DNA of 64,000 bases from Lucinisca nassula (GCA_963580285.1 OY757025.1:122904742-122968741); one strand, 5' to 3'; shown: positions 48,292-61,074, counted from the first letter of the stretch. Made by a program: numbers and translations. Notes: a model not told the origin generated them from the sequence alone.

Positions 48292-48590
48292 CGGCCCCCG
48301 CCCATCGGGGCTTGAAGAAATAGACGGGCTGCATGATGCTTCCACGCAGAACTGAAACCGACCCGCGCAAGAGTACTGGTAAACCGATTAGATGATCTAA
48401 GCCTGCCCAGGCAAAGCGGTGGGAGTCGGCCCGCCCATGCTTATAAATGCTATTGGTTTTATTGGGCGGCAGGGATTGAGATGTCATTTCATCTCAATGT
48501 CGGGTAAAAGTCCCACAAAATTGGAAGCAACGTCTCCAAAATGACCTATACAGTGTTGACGGGGACGTTAAACCTCAAATCAAACAAACA
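48292..48590 (-). mobile_element. SINE-G, near full length
   Basis: GCCCCCGCCCATCGGGGCTT to GGGGACGTTAAACCTCAAAT then CAAACAAACAAA. Best-preserved copy of the family here. Confidence 0.7.
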
Positions 48591-48599
48591 AATCAACAC

Positions 48600-48795
48600 T
48601 AGGATGAAACATTCCTATGACGATATTTGTCTATTTCTTCTGCAAACATAGATTATGGATGCTCGTTAGAACCGCCTCAATTCTAACGAGTACCCACAAT
48701 CAATGTTTTTGAGCAAAAATATGGAACATAATTATATCCTGGTTAATCCTAATTTTCCCTAATTAAAGTGGAGTTTACAAACTTATAATCGTGGT
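48600..48795 (+). mobile_element. Eroded MITE with shortened core
   Basis: GATGCTCGTTAGAACCGCCT then AATTCTAACGAG; the right-hand GAGGCGG of the tip is deleted. Confidence 0.55.
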
Positions 48796-49074
48796 GACAG
48801 TAAGGCATATGTACTACCCGCAGCGAAGTGCCCTGTAATCGACATGTCCGTCCACGGCCTTTACTCTGGAACCATCAGAAATATGCTGATACTTTTTCAC
48901 ATATTGGTTCTAGCAAATGAGCGGCCTGCAAAATGTTATTTGACATTTTCCGAAGTTAAGCCGGGGCCAGAAAATGAAAATGTGAAAATGGCTTTAAGTT
49001 AGCAAAATCTGACATAACGCCATGTTGATGATTTAACACACACAGGAATATATCATCAAGACCAATGTTTCTTT

Positions 49075-49385
49075 GTTTGATTTGAGGCGCACGTTATACG
49101 TCCTCGTCAACACTGTAAAGGTCATTTTGGAGACGTTGTTTCCAATTATGTGGGACTTCTATCCGACATTGAGATGAAATGACATCTCAAGCCCTGTCCC
49201 CCAATGAATCCAATAAGGTTTATAAGCATGGACGGGCCGACTCGTACCGCTTTGCCTGGGCAGGCTTAGATCCTCTAAGCGGTTTACCAATACTCGTGTG
49301 CGGGTCGGTTTAAGCTCTGCGTGGAAGCATCGTGCAGCCCATTTATTTCTGCAAGCCCCAATGGATTGGGGCCGTGAACATTGGC
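49075..49385 (+). mobile_element. SINE-G
   Basis: TTTGATTTGAGGCGCACG to AAGCCCCAATGGATTGGGGCC. Open frames on the opposite strand are by-products of the repeat. Confidence 0.65.
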
Positions 49386-49589
49386 AAATTTGAACCTTCC
49401 TGGATATTTGAAAAACAAAATGATATTTACGCTGATATTGAAATGATCTAGCTTTATGGATCTCCAAATTATCAGCTGACTTTTTCCGAAGCCTAGCGCT
49501 GCTCAGGAGCAAACGAATTGAACATATGAAATGCCCATAAGACTTAGTCAAATTTTGAAAAAAAATGAAAAAAAAAAAAAAAAAAAAAG

Positions 49590-50934
49590 GTGGGGGCTTA
49601 AGCTTAAACCGTGTGGATAATTTGATTAAGGTAAGGCTCCAGTCATATACCTGCCCCGTGGATGACCGGGATTAAGATACCCCGTCACAATACCTGCGAG
49701 ATCTGCAAAGCAGGTTGCCCTCCTTATGCAATACAGTAATACAGTAACATATATGATATATTTTTAGGAAGTCAACGCACGACGAAACTTGAAATACGAG
49801 AGATCTATCGACCTATAAAGTCTTAGATCAGCCTGCGCATCCACCAAACAAGACGAGGATTGCCGCTTATCTATCATTAGATAGCCCGGATACTACAGAA
49901 GGCTCATGCGATCAGCGAAGACACAGATCAGGCTGCGCATATGCGCAGACTGATCTGAGTCTTTGCTTATCGCGTAAGTATTTTTTTGTGGATGTCGCTC
50001 GCTGTTTTAATTATGTAGACATAATATACATAGGACTGTTGTACCTATAGATACATGTATAGATAAGGTTTCTAGAGTCACACTTTGCCACCCACTACAC
50101 TGACGTTGCTCGCGTGCGTGTTAAATGTGGAAGAAACTGCATCCTTTTATTAACTGGCAGTTGAAAATGGTGTATGTTTCATCTTTTGCAGCTGAAAATG
50201 AAATGGAGGAGATATTCGCATTCGAAGTTTATTGTTGTTGCTTGCATATGTTTCTTTGTATGAAACAGTGACCTATATATGTATATGTATGCCACGGTAT
50301 GGCACTTGTTTGTTTGATTTGAGGTTTAACGTACCCGTCAGCACTGTATAGGTCATTTTGGAGACGTTGCTTCCAATTTTGTGGGACTTTTACCCGACGT
50401 TGAGACGAAATGACATCTCAAGCCCTATCGCTCAATGAAATCAATAGGGTTTATAAGCATGGTTCCAATTCGTATGTCATATAGACAGCGACGCAAACGT
50501 CGGTGTCAAGTTGATTATCATTATTGAATATTACATGTAAAGCATAAAATAGTATATACTCAATTGCGATGAAAGCTTCAAGCTTATTTGAATCGCTCTC
50601 GAACATTCATTCCGGATGTCATTACGCGCGCGAGGGACAGGCAGTGACTTTTACACCACTGCTACCCATTTACACCTGGGGTGTGTGTGTGTGTGTGGGG
50701 GGGGGGGGTGGAGTCTCCAAAATGACCTATAAAATGTTGACGGATACGTTTAACCTGAAATCAAACAAAAATATACTGTCCTAGCAATATGTGTAGAAGG
50801 TGTGCTCTCAGAAACTCATGAGACGGGTATAACTTGGGGTGCGGTTAAAGGTATAAAACCACAAGAAAAAATGTCTCAGTTAATAACTGGCGAGGTTGCG
50901 AGTCGTACGTAAACATCTTTTGAAGGGTAACACG
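49590..50934. other. No gene; one hairpin and a SINE-G fragment
   Basis: Hairpin at about 49908-49976 (GCGATCAGCGAAGACACAGA, CATATGCGCAG, complement), SINE-G fragment at 50305-50465, GT/G run at 50680-50710, SINE-G tail at 50712-50770. Confidence 0.5.
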
Positions 50935-51350
50935 ATTCCCCGAAATCACCGAAATCACCACCGAAATCACCGAAATCACCACCGAAATCACCGAAATCAC
51001 CACAGAAATAACCGAAATCACCACTGAAATAACAGAAATCAACAATGAAAACAGAAATAACTCATTAAAATGCTTTTATTATGACCAAAATTCATGAATT
51101 TATATAGTTTAAGGTAATTTCCGAAATCACCACAGAAATCACCGAAATCACCGAAATCACCACCGAAATCACCACAGAAATAACCGAAATCACCACTGAA
51201 ATAACAGAAATCAACAATGAAAACAGAAAAAAAAAACTCATTAAAATGCTTTTATTATGACCAAATTTCATGAATTTATATAGGTTAAGGTAATTTCCGA
51301 AATCACCGAAATCACCACAGAAATAACCGACATCACCACTGAAATAACAG
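50935..51350 (+). repeat. CCGAAATCACC minisatellite with higher-order repeat
   Basis: Short units CCGAAATCAC and CACCACCGAAAT are arranged in three blocks; the blocks are joined by two copies of a ~75-bp spacer (TGCTTTTATTATGACCAAAA region), giving a ~180-bp higher-order period. Confidence 0.8.
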
Positions 51351-52239
51351 ATAAGCCTGTCCAGGAAAAGTGTAGATTGCTAAACTGGCCGGCTCAAAAA
51401 TGACCTAAATAGTGTTGACTGGGGCGAGAAATTCCACTGCTGGTTAACAGTTTACAGATAACCCTACATCCGGGGGCATACCCGAGAAAAGAGTCGATAG
51501 GTAAACTGATACATTAACAGCTAACAAGTATCGATACACAAATTGACCGGCTCAAAATGACCTAAATTTGTTGACTGGGCCGTGAAACTTGAAAAGAAAC
51601 AAAACAAACGCGTTTTGTGTTTACTCGAATAGGCGCGATTTCAAAATGCGCCAGTGGGCAGGCTGGTCTGAGTCTTCGTTATGTATATTTTACTCGTAGG
51701 AATAGCGGTTTCCCGGCTCCAAAATGACCTATACACTGTTGACGGGGACATTAAACCACAAATAAAACAAACGAATAACAAAAGATATTTATTTTGTACC
51801 TTTATTTATACAACCTTATGGGCAATAGATAAACATTTTAACCAAATCTAGAAAACACTCCTCTACAAATATGCGGTTCTAACGAGTACCCACAACCTAA
51901 GGAAACTATTGTTTACCCCTGCCAAACCCCAGTTTTATTATATAAGGGGTTTAAATGAGTCAAATTTATATAGGTGTGTTTTCGTGATGCTCTTGCTCTC
52001 GCCACATAGAATGATAAAATGAAACAAAAATAAATTGATTTACGAGACAGCACAATAGGGGAAATCTCCAATTTCTTACTTACATAAACAAGATGATGTA
52101 AATGCAAAACGGTTTGAAATATATACGAAATCATGAAAAGGAAACAAGAAAAACATCGCAATTTTTCAGCAGAAAATTTTTGGTAGTAAATTTTTCAAAT
52201 ATATTTGAAAAGGATGTGTTTCATAATGATTCCCTTTTA

Positions 52240-52900
52240 GAGAGAAAATCGTGATTTACCGAGGTATTCTATACTTTTCTCATTTTTGCTTTCAACATAG
52301 ATTGTGGATACTCGTTCGAACCACATAGGCGAAGCGGATCTAACGAGTGGCACAATCTATGTTTGGAGCATAAACAAAAAATATCAGCATTTTTACGGAG
52401 ATATTCAATACTTTTCTCATTTTTGCTTTACACATAGATTGTGGATACTCGTTAAAACCGGCTAGGTGAAGCGGTTCTATCGAGTGCCTCAATCTATGTT
52501 TGTAGCAGAAATAAGAAAATATAGGATTTCTTGTAGGTTCAGTCATGCGCTGGCCCAAATAACAAACTAGAACGAATCACACACTGCGTATCTATATACA
52601 AAATCATAAAAGGAAATCAAACAGAGAGAACCAAATGCTCCAAGGACATTAACATGTAATCTCAAGACCTCCAAATTTGTGCCTAACTATGATGAAGTGG
52701 CACAATCTATGTTTGGAGCAGAAATAAAAAGTATCAGCATATTTTACGGAGATATTCTATACTATTCTCATTATTGCTTTCAACAGAGATTATGGATACT
52801 CGTTAGAACCGGCAAGGCGAATCGGTTCTAACGAGTGCCACAATCTATGTTTGGAGCATAAATAAGAAAATTATAGGACATTCACATGTAATGTCAATAC
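52240..52900. repeat. Cluster of three related core palindromes
   Basis: Around 52320, 52450 and 52810: CATAGATTGTGGATACTCGT on the left and CAATCTATGTTTG on the right, with tips such as CCGGCAAGGCGAATCGG. Left arm GGATACTCGT and right arm CGAGTG no longer pair perfectly. Confidence 0.65.
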
Positions 52901-53171
52901 CTCCATATTTGTGCCGGACTGACATGATATTACTGAATTAATCTTTGCATGGCTGTAATGATAGAAAAAAACAATTACAGTAATGAAACCAGTACTCTCA
53001 GGAAATGAACTTGAAGAAACCGTGCGACCCTACGGGGTCGTAATCATGGTACTCATACCATGATTGTAAGACACGGTTCTTTAAGCCAAAACTTGAGAGT
53101 ATATAATAACCCTTGGACTTGGCATTTCATGTGAACGTTTTCCGAGGGCAGTCACATGTAATGTCAAGACC

Positions 53172-53583
53172 TCAAATTTTTTGCCAAAATATGATGAAGG
53201 ACTGGCAAGAATTATCTTTGCATGGCTGTAATGATAGAAAAAAACAGGTCCGCATGTTTGTGTCATAGTATTTTCGGTTTTTTATAATTTCTAGAGCTGT
53301 TTGTAATCTAAGAAGTTGATGCTGGCTTTCGTCTCCGCTCACCGCCCGCGACACTGCCCTATACAAACAATTTCCATCACCTACCACATATAAGGGCACA
53401 AGTCTTTCTAGTAATGCTGGTTGGTACAATTTTAGAATATCTGCCGATACATGATCGACAGCTCCCATTTCGCTAGCAGAGATGTTTTTCACCTTAACTT
53501 TGTATGTTTCTAGGAGTTTCATCTGAGAATTTGCTGTATATGTCAGTATGTCTTTTCTACCTGTTGCCTCAGCCATAGACAGC
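53172..53583 (-). CDS. Possible exon with N-terminal part of an OTU-type protease domain
   Basis: Minus strand: acceptor TTTTCCCCAG ends at 53584, then 7 nt and ATG at 53576. The frame encodes MAEATGRKDILTYT, HVSADILKLYQPALLERLVP and LYVVGDGNCLYRAVSRAV, followed by RLQTALEIIKNRKYYDT. D-G-D-G-N-C-L-Y-R is the N-terminal catalytic Asp/Cys block of OTU cysteine proteases (deubiquitinases and relatives). No His-containing C-terminal block and no good donor follow; the frame runs to a stop at 53172 through sequence that is repeated at 52905-52970. It is either an exon with its partner outside, or a fragment. Confidence 0.45.
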
Positions 53584-54351
53584 CTGGGGAAAATTAAGAA
53601 TGTCATAGTGGAAGCATTCTATTCGCAGAACAATCAAAGCACTGACAGCACTACTAGACCGATTGCCTCCGATTGTTTTCTTTGTAAACTGTCAGCAATG
53701 TATGGGTCATTTGAGTAGATCTTGCTAAGAACATCGATCTGGGTCTACACCATTTGCCAAATACACCATTTGATTCGAGCCCAATTTATACAGGTTGTTT
53801 GTCAATCGACTAAAAGTTGCTAAGAAGAAAAGAACTTGTCGGAACAGCTTTTTGTAGCAAACAACCACAGTGATACGAATTGTCATGTAAGGCTGCTTAG
53901 GGTTATCAGGGAATCAGACGGTTTGGTTTGGCAAACAGTGTAAACCAAGAGCAGACTAGGCAAAACTCGGTGTCTACTAGTGCTCTCAGTGCTTTGATTT
54001 TACCACGATTCATAACAAGCAAACATGTGGGACAATTGCAGTAGTAACATGCGATCAGTGAAGACTCTGATCAGACTTGGCAGTCTGATCTGAGTCTTCG
54101 CTAATCGCTTTTTTTTTGTTAAAATTAACAAAATATTGGGCGGCAGGGATAGAGAAGTCATTTCATCTCAATGTCGGGTAAAAGTCCCACAAAATTGGAA
54201 GCAACGTCTCCAAAATGACCTTTACAGTGTTGACGGGGACGTTAAACCTCAAATCAAACAAACAAAACAAATCAATATGTTTAGTATAAACTAATAAATA
54301 CAAAAAATAGAAATTTTGTTCTTAGAAATATTTTAGTTTTGTTTTGTTTAC
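53584..54351. other. No gene; small hairpin and repeat fragments
   Basis: Hairpin GATCAGTGAAGACTCTGATC / complement at about 54048-54108, SINE-G fragment 54134-54280, TTAACCC-like scraps at about 53735-53770 and 53925-53950. Confidence 0.45.
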
Positions 54352-54580
54352 GGTTTAACCCATTTAGTACCAGAAACCCCAAAACGAGTAATTGGCAAAC
54401 AGTGCAGGCCCAGATCAGACGCCGCAGAACGCGGCGTCTGATCAGGGCCTACACTGTTTGCTAAAAGTTCAGTCATTTTCCAAAATCAGTTTTGAAGAAA
54501 ACACAACCTGACACCCCTAAATTGTGAAATGGACTCCTGCTGTATATAATGAGGAAGATTCTATTTGGTACAAAAAGGGT
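54352..54580. mobile_element. TTAACCC-family foldback element
   Basis: GTTTAACCCATTTAGTACC to GTACAAAAAGGGTTAA; inner hairpin CAGATCAGACGCCGC-GCGGCGTCTGATC. Confidence 0.7.
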
Positions 54581-54581
54581 T

Positions 54582-54860
54582 AACGTCCTCGTCAACACTG
54601 TAAAGGTCTTTTTGGAGACGTTGCTTCCAGTTTTGTGGGACTTTTACCCGACATTGAGATGAAATCACATCTCAAGCCCTGTCAACCAATGAAACCAATA
54701 GGGTTATAAGCATGGACGGTCCGACTCGTACCGCTTTGCCCGGGCAGGCTTACATCCTCAAAGCGGGTTTACCAGTACTCGTGTGCGGCTGGATTCAGCT
54801 CTGTGTGGAAGCATCATGCAGTCCATTTATTTCTTCAAGCCTCGATTGGCGGGGGCCGAC
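54582..54860 (+). mobile_element. SINE-G
   Basis: ACGTCCTCGTCAACACTGTA to AAGCCTCGATTGGCGGGGGC; begins exactly at the end of the preceding TTAACCC element. Confidence 0.65.
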
Positions 54861-55024
54861 ATATTACATTACATCTGACACAGTTATGGAGTTCTGTGTC
54901 ATATTACCAAAGACATTAATCTTCATCGTTTGTTCACGACAAGAGTTGAATACATAACACAAGAGTCAAGTTTAAAGGGCAACATGTCGATCATTAGCAT
55001 AACAAATTTATTCAAAACTGTTAT

Positions 55025-55245
55025 CACGCTTTAATCCATTTCAGGCTGGAAACCCCTAAACAGGTACCCTGAAAAACAGTGCAGGCCCAGATCAGACGCC
55101 GCAGGGTCTGCACATTTTGCTAACATGCTAACAGTGAGGATTTCCGTCGAAAATAGAAACAATAGGCCCGATGACCCTTTAAATGGCAAATGGGCTTGTC
55201 TAACATATAGCAATGGAAGAGTGTACCAGTATAAAATGGGTCAAC
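55025..55245. mobile_element. TTAACCC-family foldback element, half hairpin
   Basis: CTTTAATCCATTTCAGGCTG to AGTATAAAATGGGTCAA. The hairpin right arm is reduced to GCAGGGTCTGCAC. Confidence 0.65.
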
Positions 55246-55473
55246 TTTGCTACCCAGGGTTTATGACTCTTTAACTTCTGAATTTAGACACGTCCATTTT
55301 TGGTAGCAAAGGTCAAGTTTAAAAAGGTAAATGTCAATCATTAGTATACATTTATTCAGAAATTGTTATTTTTTATAGTTTTTGAAATGTCATTGTTAAG
55401 ATTATCATGTGCGTGAAACTGGCTGCCAGATGCCAGTTGCTATTTGCCTATTCAGAAATGGCAGCTCCCTTCA

Positions 55474-55755
55474 CATTACGTGAGCAAGTCCGTGAAATGA
55501 AGACCCCCCTCACTAAACCCCATTTATATAGAGGAAACTGCGGTTTACAGGTGTAAGCATAATTTGTTTTATTTCTGTTCCAAGACATAGGTTGTGGGAA
55601 CTCGTTAGAACCGCCTCATTGAGGCGGCTCTAACGAGCACTGACAAACTATGTTTTGAGCATTTATAAGAAAAATATCACGGATTTTCATAATATTAGCA
55701 GCCATTTTGGAGATAAGAAAAATATATTACGCCAAATGGGCGTGTTATTATAATG
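55474..55755 (-). mobile_element. MITE-B, full length, reverse
   Basis: CATTACGTGAGCAAGTCCGT to GGGCGTGTTATTATAATG; core AACTCGTTAGAACCGCCTCA and complement. Confidence 0.75.
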
Positions 55756-56172
55756 TGCCATTTTGGATGCCTTTTCGCAAATCCGAGCAAATTGGCGCGA
55801 CAAGCGATGCCTCAGATCAGTCTGTGCACCAGCGCAGGCCGATTATGGTTCACGATTCGCATGAACGTTCTGTGGTCTCAGGGCGATAAGTTAGCCACTA
55901 GGCGCCAGAATCAAAATAATATTTTGCCCTAAAATGAACAGTGAATAAAATATTTAGCTAGTCTAGTCTCTCTGGCTCATGATAATTCTAAGCTTGGAGA
56001 CTACAAAATAGACTTGCCATTACTAAGACGGTGATAATTTTTTAATCAATAAAAAGACCAAAAATGATCAGACTTTTATTATCAGACTAGTAGCTAGTCT
56101 GCAGGATATCAGTGTCCGACATCCCTAAGTGTCCGACAAAATCTAAGTTTTACGGAAAGCTGCAGAAACGGT

Positions 56173-56451
56173 CATCACGAAAACACGCCTAAACAAATGC
56201 ATTGTAAACTATACCGCCTAAAAAAACGAAAATGTTCAGATGAAATTTATGATATTTTTCTTATTTCGACTCAAAATATAGATTGTGGGTACCCGTTAGA
56301 ATCGCCTCGACGAGGCGGTTCTAACGAGTACGCTCAATCTATATATTAGAGCAGAAATAAGAAAAATAAGGTTTACCTCTGTAAACCCCAGTTTTACTAT
56401 ATAAAGTTGGGCTCAAGGGGGTCAGAATTATATAGGTGTATTTTTGTGATG
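56173..56451 (+). mobile_element. MITE-A, full length, nested in an older inverted repeat
   Basis: CATCACGAAAACACGCCTAA to TAGGTGTATTTTTGTGATG. Flanking GTCCGACATCCCTAAGTGTC (56113) and its complement-like text at about 56514-56558 suggest the host was another foldback. Confidence 0.7.
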
Positions 56452-57003
56452 ATGGCGAATGATCAATAATAACGTATTAAGAAAGAAAAATGTAAATTTA
56501 ACTCGACTTTTTTGGTCGGACGCTTAGGGATGGGCCAATCATCCCTAAATGCCCGACGGCATAAACATTTTTATTTTATACATAGCACTGAAATCAATGT
56601 ATATTTGAAACAAAAAAGTGATATTTTCACACTGCGAAAATATAAATGATATTTTTCAATGAAATATGGAGATTTCTCAATGAAATTCACTGTTTCAACA
56701 GTGAAAATATGATTTTTATTTTTCATTGTTTGTGAATTCGATGTATGCTCAAAAAAACATATATTATCTGTTTGTGAAAAGTCAATTAGAAAAGGATATT
56801 AACGTGTGACAGAAATTACATCGCGCACGCTTTCACGTCAGTCCGACGTTAATGACGTCACCTTTTCCACATATGCAGCGTAAATAGTGCACACGACGCC
56901 AGACAAGCGTAGCAACTCCGGACATTATTTAAATTCAAATTTCTAGAGGACCATTTGATAAACTTACTATCCAAGCTGTTTTCCAGTTTACACCCAATAT
57001 TAC

Positions 57004-57345
57004 CGGCCCCGATAGCTCAGTTGGTACAGTGTCCGCTCCGGGGAACGGGAGGTCTCGGGTTCGATCCGGGGCCGCGACATGCCAAAGTCGTTGAAAATGG
57101 TACTAGCTGCTCCTCGCTTGGCACTCAGATTTACGGGGTAGAGCTAGGACTGGTCGATCCAGTGTCAGGATAATGTGACTGGGTGGGGTATCATGTAATG
57201 TGTCTGGGACATGATACTTCAGTGAGGCAGCACTATAAACGTGAGCATTGAGCTCCCTGTCGCAACCAGACACCGTCGTGATATGACTGAAAAATTGTTG
57301 AAAGCGACGTTAAACCCGAATTCACACACACACACACACACCCCC
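57004..57345 (+). mobile_element. tRNA-headed SINE-P, full length
   Basis: Head GGCCCCGATAGCTCAGTTGG, T-arm CTCGGGTTCGATCCGGGG; body to GTTAAACCCGAATTCACAC and (CA)n. Near-identical to the reverse copy at 18970. Confidence 0.8.
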
Positions 57346-58870
57346 AATATTACACGCAGTTTAGTTTAAACGTTTATTTATTTGTATAATACATGATATA
57401 CATACATACAGATAAATCAACAAAGACAATATTATACAATGGGATTCAGAAGAAAGTCGAAAGACTTATGGAACTCTGTCTCCCATTTTTACAAAATATC
57501 AATGTACAATAGTAGCGTTATGACTTGTGATAATACAGAACAAGTGAAAATGACGTATGATATTATTATGGATATTCTTGTTAAACTAATTTCTAGATAC
57601 TTATTCCTAGCGTCTAGCTGGATTGGCTCCACGGGGGACATGGAATGTAAAATACAATAGATGAATGTAGATAGTGTGACATCTTATGTTACACATTTAG
57701 CTTGTCTGGCTAAGTTAAGCTAGAGGACTAGTATAGCACGAATCATGTCGTAAAGGAAACTATTAATGATACTATTAGTAGATATTAGTACACGCAGTTT
57801 ACACGCTGAACACCTCTAAATCGACGCGAAATCGCCCTGGAGAAAGTTTGTTTTCTGTGATGATGTCTGACGCTTTGAAATTGCGTTACAAATTACAATT
57901 TAAAGCATGAAAGAAACAGAAAAAAAGAAGTATGTGAAAACGGAAACAGCGTAAGCAACGTCAAATCCCGCGCTACGGCGCTAGCAGGAGCATGCCGGCT
58001 ACGTGTCATCCTGAAAACCATATCCCGCCGACATGGGCGACCAATACAGTCCGGGCGAGACTGCACACATGCGCAGGCTCACCCGAACACAACTGTCCGC
58101 CCAAAATGAAGACAATGAAATCCTTCTATCATTCATTTTTACAATGTTGCCCCGACTCCACCATTTCAGACCCTCAAATTGATACATGTATATTGTATTC
58201 ATTTAAAATTCGCAAACTGAATGACAGTGTAGATCCAGATCAGATGGATCTGGATGTGCACTGAGTGTAAAGTCTTCATGGCCCTATATATTTTTGTAGA
58301 AAAGGCTCATTGACTATCAGGATAAAAAAAAATCACAATTAGAACAACCCGCTAAACCCCAGTTTTCTTGATGCTTACTCAAGGTCAACGTCACGATTGA
58401 AGGCGGCGGGGACTAGCTGTCCTTTAGAGTGTAGTCCAAGTTAACCTGAAAATGTCGTGTATGCGTTGTCATATTAATTATTAACGTCTCATTGGTTATT
58501 TTTTTTTTTTTTATATATATATGAATTAAAAATAGCAATAAAATAATTTGATCTTATTTCCTAACAACTTAATAGAAGATTCCGTAAAGCCAAAATTATA
58601 TAACGAAAATGTGATAAAAATTATATTTCTTACTTCTGCTCGAAAACATAGATCTTAGATACAGGTTCATTCGTTCGTTCTCAAGGAGATGGTTTATCGC
58701 ACAGACCTGTTAACTTATATGAAAGGGATCTAAGAAATGACTAGTTTGCATAAACACATTAATATTAAACTAATTGTGATTAAAGGTTGTCACAGACGCA
58801 TTCTGATCAGTCCTGCACATTGAGACGGTTCTAACCAGTACACACAACCTGTATCTTGGAGCAGAAATAA
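57346..58870. other. No recognisable gene
   Basis: Open frames at 57439-57660 and 57992-58264 show no family motifs. A partial core (GAGACGGTTCTAACCAGTAC) is at 58820. Confidence 0.3.
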
Positions 58871-59068
58871 GAAGTACAAAAACACGCCTATACAAATGAC
58901 TTGTAAACTTTACCGCCGAAGAAACGAACATTATAAGAGGAAAAATTGTGATATTTTTATTATTTCTGCTCAAATAAGAAAAATAAGGTTTACCCCTGTA
59001 GACCCCAATTTTACTATATAAAAGTGGGGTTCAAGGGGGTCAAATTATAAAGGCGTGTCTTCGTGATG
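58871..59068 (+). mobile_element. MITE-A lacking exactly the core palindrome
   Basis: AAAAACACGCCTATACAAAT to GGCGTGTCTTCGTGATG. Where the ~95-bp core should be, TTATTTCTGCTC is joined directly to AAATAAGAAAAATAAGG. A MITE-B right half follows (59070-59157). Confidence 0.75.
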
Positions 59069-59159
59069 TAAATAATGTATGCCCCTATGAACCCAGTTTT
59101 CCCCATATAAACTGGGGTTTAGCAGGGTCGTCATTACACGGGCTTGTGAACATGATGTT

Positions 59160-59440
59160 TTGTTTGTTAGATTAAACGTTTAACGCCCCAATCAACACTG
59201 TATCGGTCATTTTGGAGACGTTGCCTCCAATTTTGTGGGAATTTTATCCGACATTGAGATGAAATGACATCTCAAGCCCTGCAGCCCAATGAAACCAATA
59301 GGGTTTATAAGTATGAACGGTCCGACTCGCACCGCTTTTCCTGGCCAGGCTTAGAACCCCTAAGCGGTTTCCCAGTACTCATGTCACAGGCTGTCGGTTT
59401 CTTGAAGTGCCGATGGGTGGGACCGATTTTAACATGATAT
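59160..59440 (+). mobile_element. SINE-G
   Basis: AACACTGTATCGGTCATTTT to GAAGTGCCGATGGGTGGGAC; the final third is diverged. Confidence 0.6.
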
Positions 59441-59469
59441 AAATGCCCATACCCTAACAGATATCAAAA

Positions 59470-59640
59470 GTGGGGCCGAGGTGTCTTTGGGGCCGAGATG
59501 TCTAGGGGCCGAGGTGACAGTGGGGCCGAGGTGTCTAGGGCCGAGGTGACTAGGGCCGAGGTGTCTAGGGCCGACTTGGTTTTGGGCCGACCTGTCTAGG
59601 GGCCGAGGTGGTAGTGGGGCCGAAGTGTCTGGAAATCACT
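59470..59640 (+). repeat. GGGGCCGAGGTGTCT minisatellite
   Basis: About ten GC-rich units of 14-19 bp, GGGCCGAGGTGTCTAG and variants. Strong local change in base composition. Confidence 0.8.
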
Positions 59641-59964
59641 ACAAGCATAGTGTTAACATAAGTTTAACATTGTTGTTTTTATATACATGTAACTAATAAT
59701 AATTGATTTATATGAAATAGCAACCAACTGTTTTGATGCTGATAAACCTCCCATTTTGTGTATTCAGTATTAGGTGTTTTTTTTTTTAAATGAAAAGATT
59801 TTCTAAATGGACATTTGCAGTAGCACCGTAAAAATTCTATATTAAGACCTCCTTTAGGACTGTTCTAAAGTTTAACTGTCTCAAAGGTGGTCCCTGGCTG
59901 AACATCGACAGCAACTAAGTTAAACTTGAACTGTGCAGCAGACAGTTAATCGGGGGAAAAACAA

Positions 59965-60840
59965 AAACAAGATGTGTTTGTGAAACACTGATGCCCCCGG
60001 ACAGCGCATGTTAAATATGAAAGCAGTATCACTAAGCAGTCGAAAGTCTTAAAAAGTAGGTCAAGGTCACAAGGTCAAAAATTATGGGATCGTTTGAAGG
60101 GTCTTGTGACACAGAATGCACAGGTGAAATATGAAAGCCCTAACACTTGCCAATCGAAAGTTAAGGCCAATGTTAAAGTTTCTTAAAAAGTAGATCAAAG
60201 GTCAATGTCACGATGTCAAAAATTATGGTACCACTGGAAAGGTCTTGTGAAAAAGAATACATATCTCGAATATGAAAGCCCTAACACTTACCAATCGAAA
60301 GTTATAAACTATGTCAGAGTTTTTAAAAAGTAGGTCAAACGTCATGGTCACGAGGTCACAATTTATTGTACCGATAGAAAGGCCTTGTGACAAGGAATGC
60401 ATATGTGAAATATGAAAGCCCTACCAATTACCAATAGAAAGTTATAACCAATGTTAAAGTTTTTAAAGAGTAGATCAAACGTCAAGGTCAAAGTCACGAG
60501 GTCAAAAATTATGGTACCGCTAGAAAGGTCTTGTGACAAGGAATGCACATGTGAAATATGAAAGTTCTATCTATTACCAACCGTAAGTTATGGCCAATGT
60601 TAAAGTTTCTAAAAATGAAAAAAGTAGGGCAAAGGTCAAGGTCACGAGATAAAAAATTATGGTACCACTGGAAAGGTTTTGTGATAAAGTATACACATGT
60701 GAAATATGAAAGCTCTATCTATTACCAATCAAAAGTTATGCCCAATGTTAAGGTTTTTGTGGACAGATAAACGGACAAACAGACAGACCACCAAAAACAA
60801 TATGCCCCCGAATCTCTTTGATTCCGGGGGCATAAAAATC
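59965..60840 (+). mobile_element. HINE-like element 3 with ~145-bp tandem repeats
   Basis: Starts AAGATGTGTTTGTGAAACAC-TGATGCCCCC; five units marked by GTCAAAAATTATGGTACC at 139-148 bp spacing; ends ATGCCCCCGAATCTC-GATTCCGGGGGCAT, a terminal hairpin. GATGCCCCCGG near the 5' end is related to the 3' hairpin. Confidence 0.65.
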
Positions 60841-61012
60841 ACTCCGTCCAGACAATGATATCTGTATTTAGTAAAACTAGTATTATTTTTGAAAACTGCA
60901 GTTGCATTCTACCAGTATTATTTTTGAAAACTACATACTTTAGGGTAGGGAAGAGTTGTTATTTCTGTTCAAGAGATAGGAATGCACCTTGTTCTATCTA
61001 TCAGAATTCTAT

Positions 61013-61041
61013 CTATCTATTTATCTGTCTGTCTGTTTGAC

Positions 61042-61074
<33 letters not shown>

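Noticed and set aside
50935..51350. CRISPR array
   Set aside because: Units are contiguous 10-12-bp minisatellite copies without unique spacers, in eukaryotic DNA.
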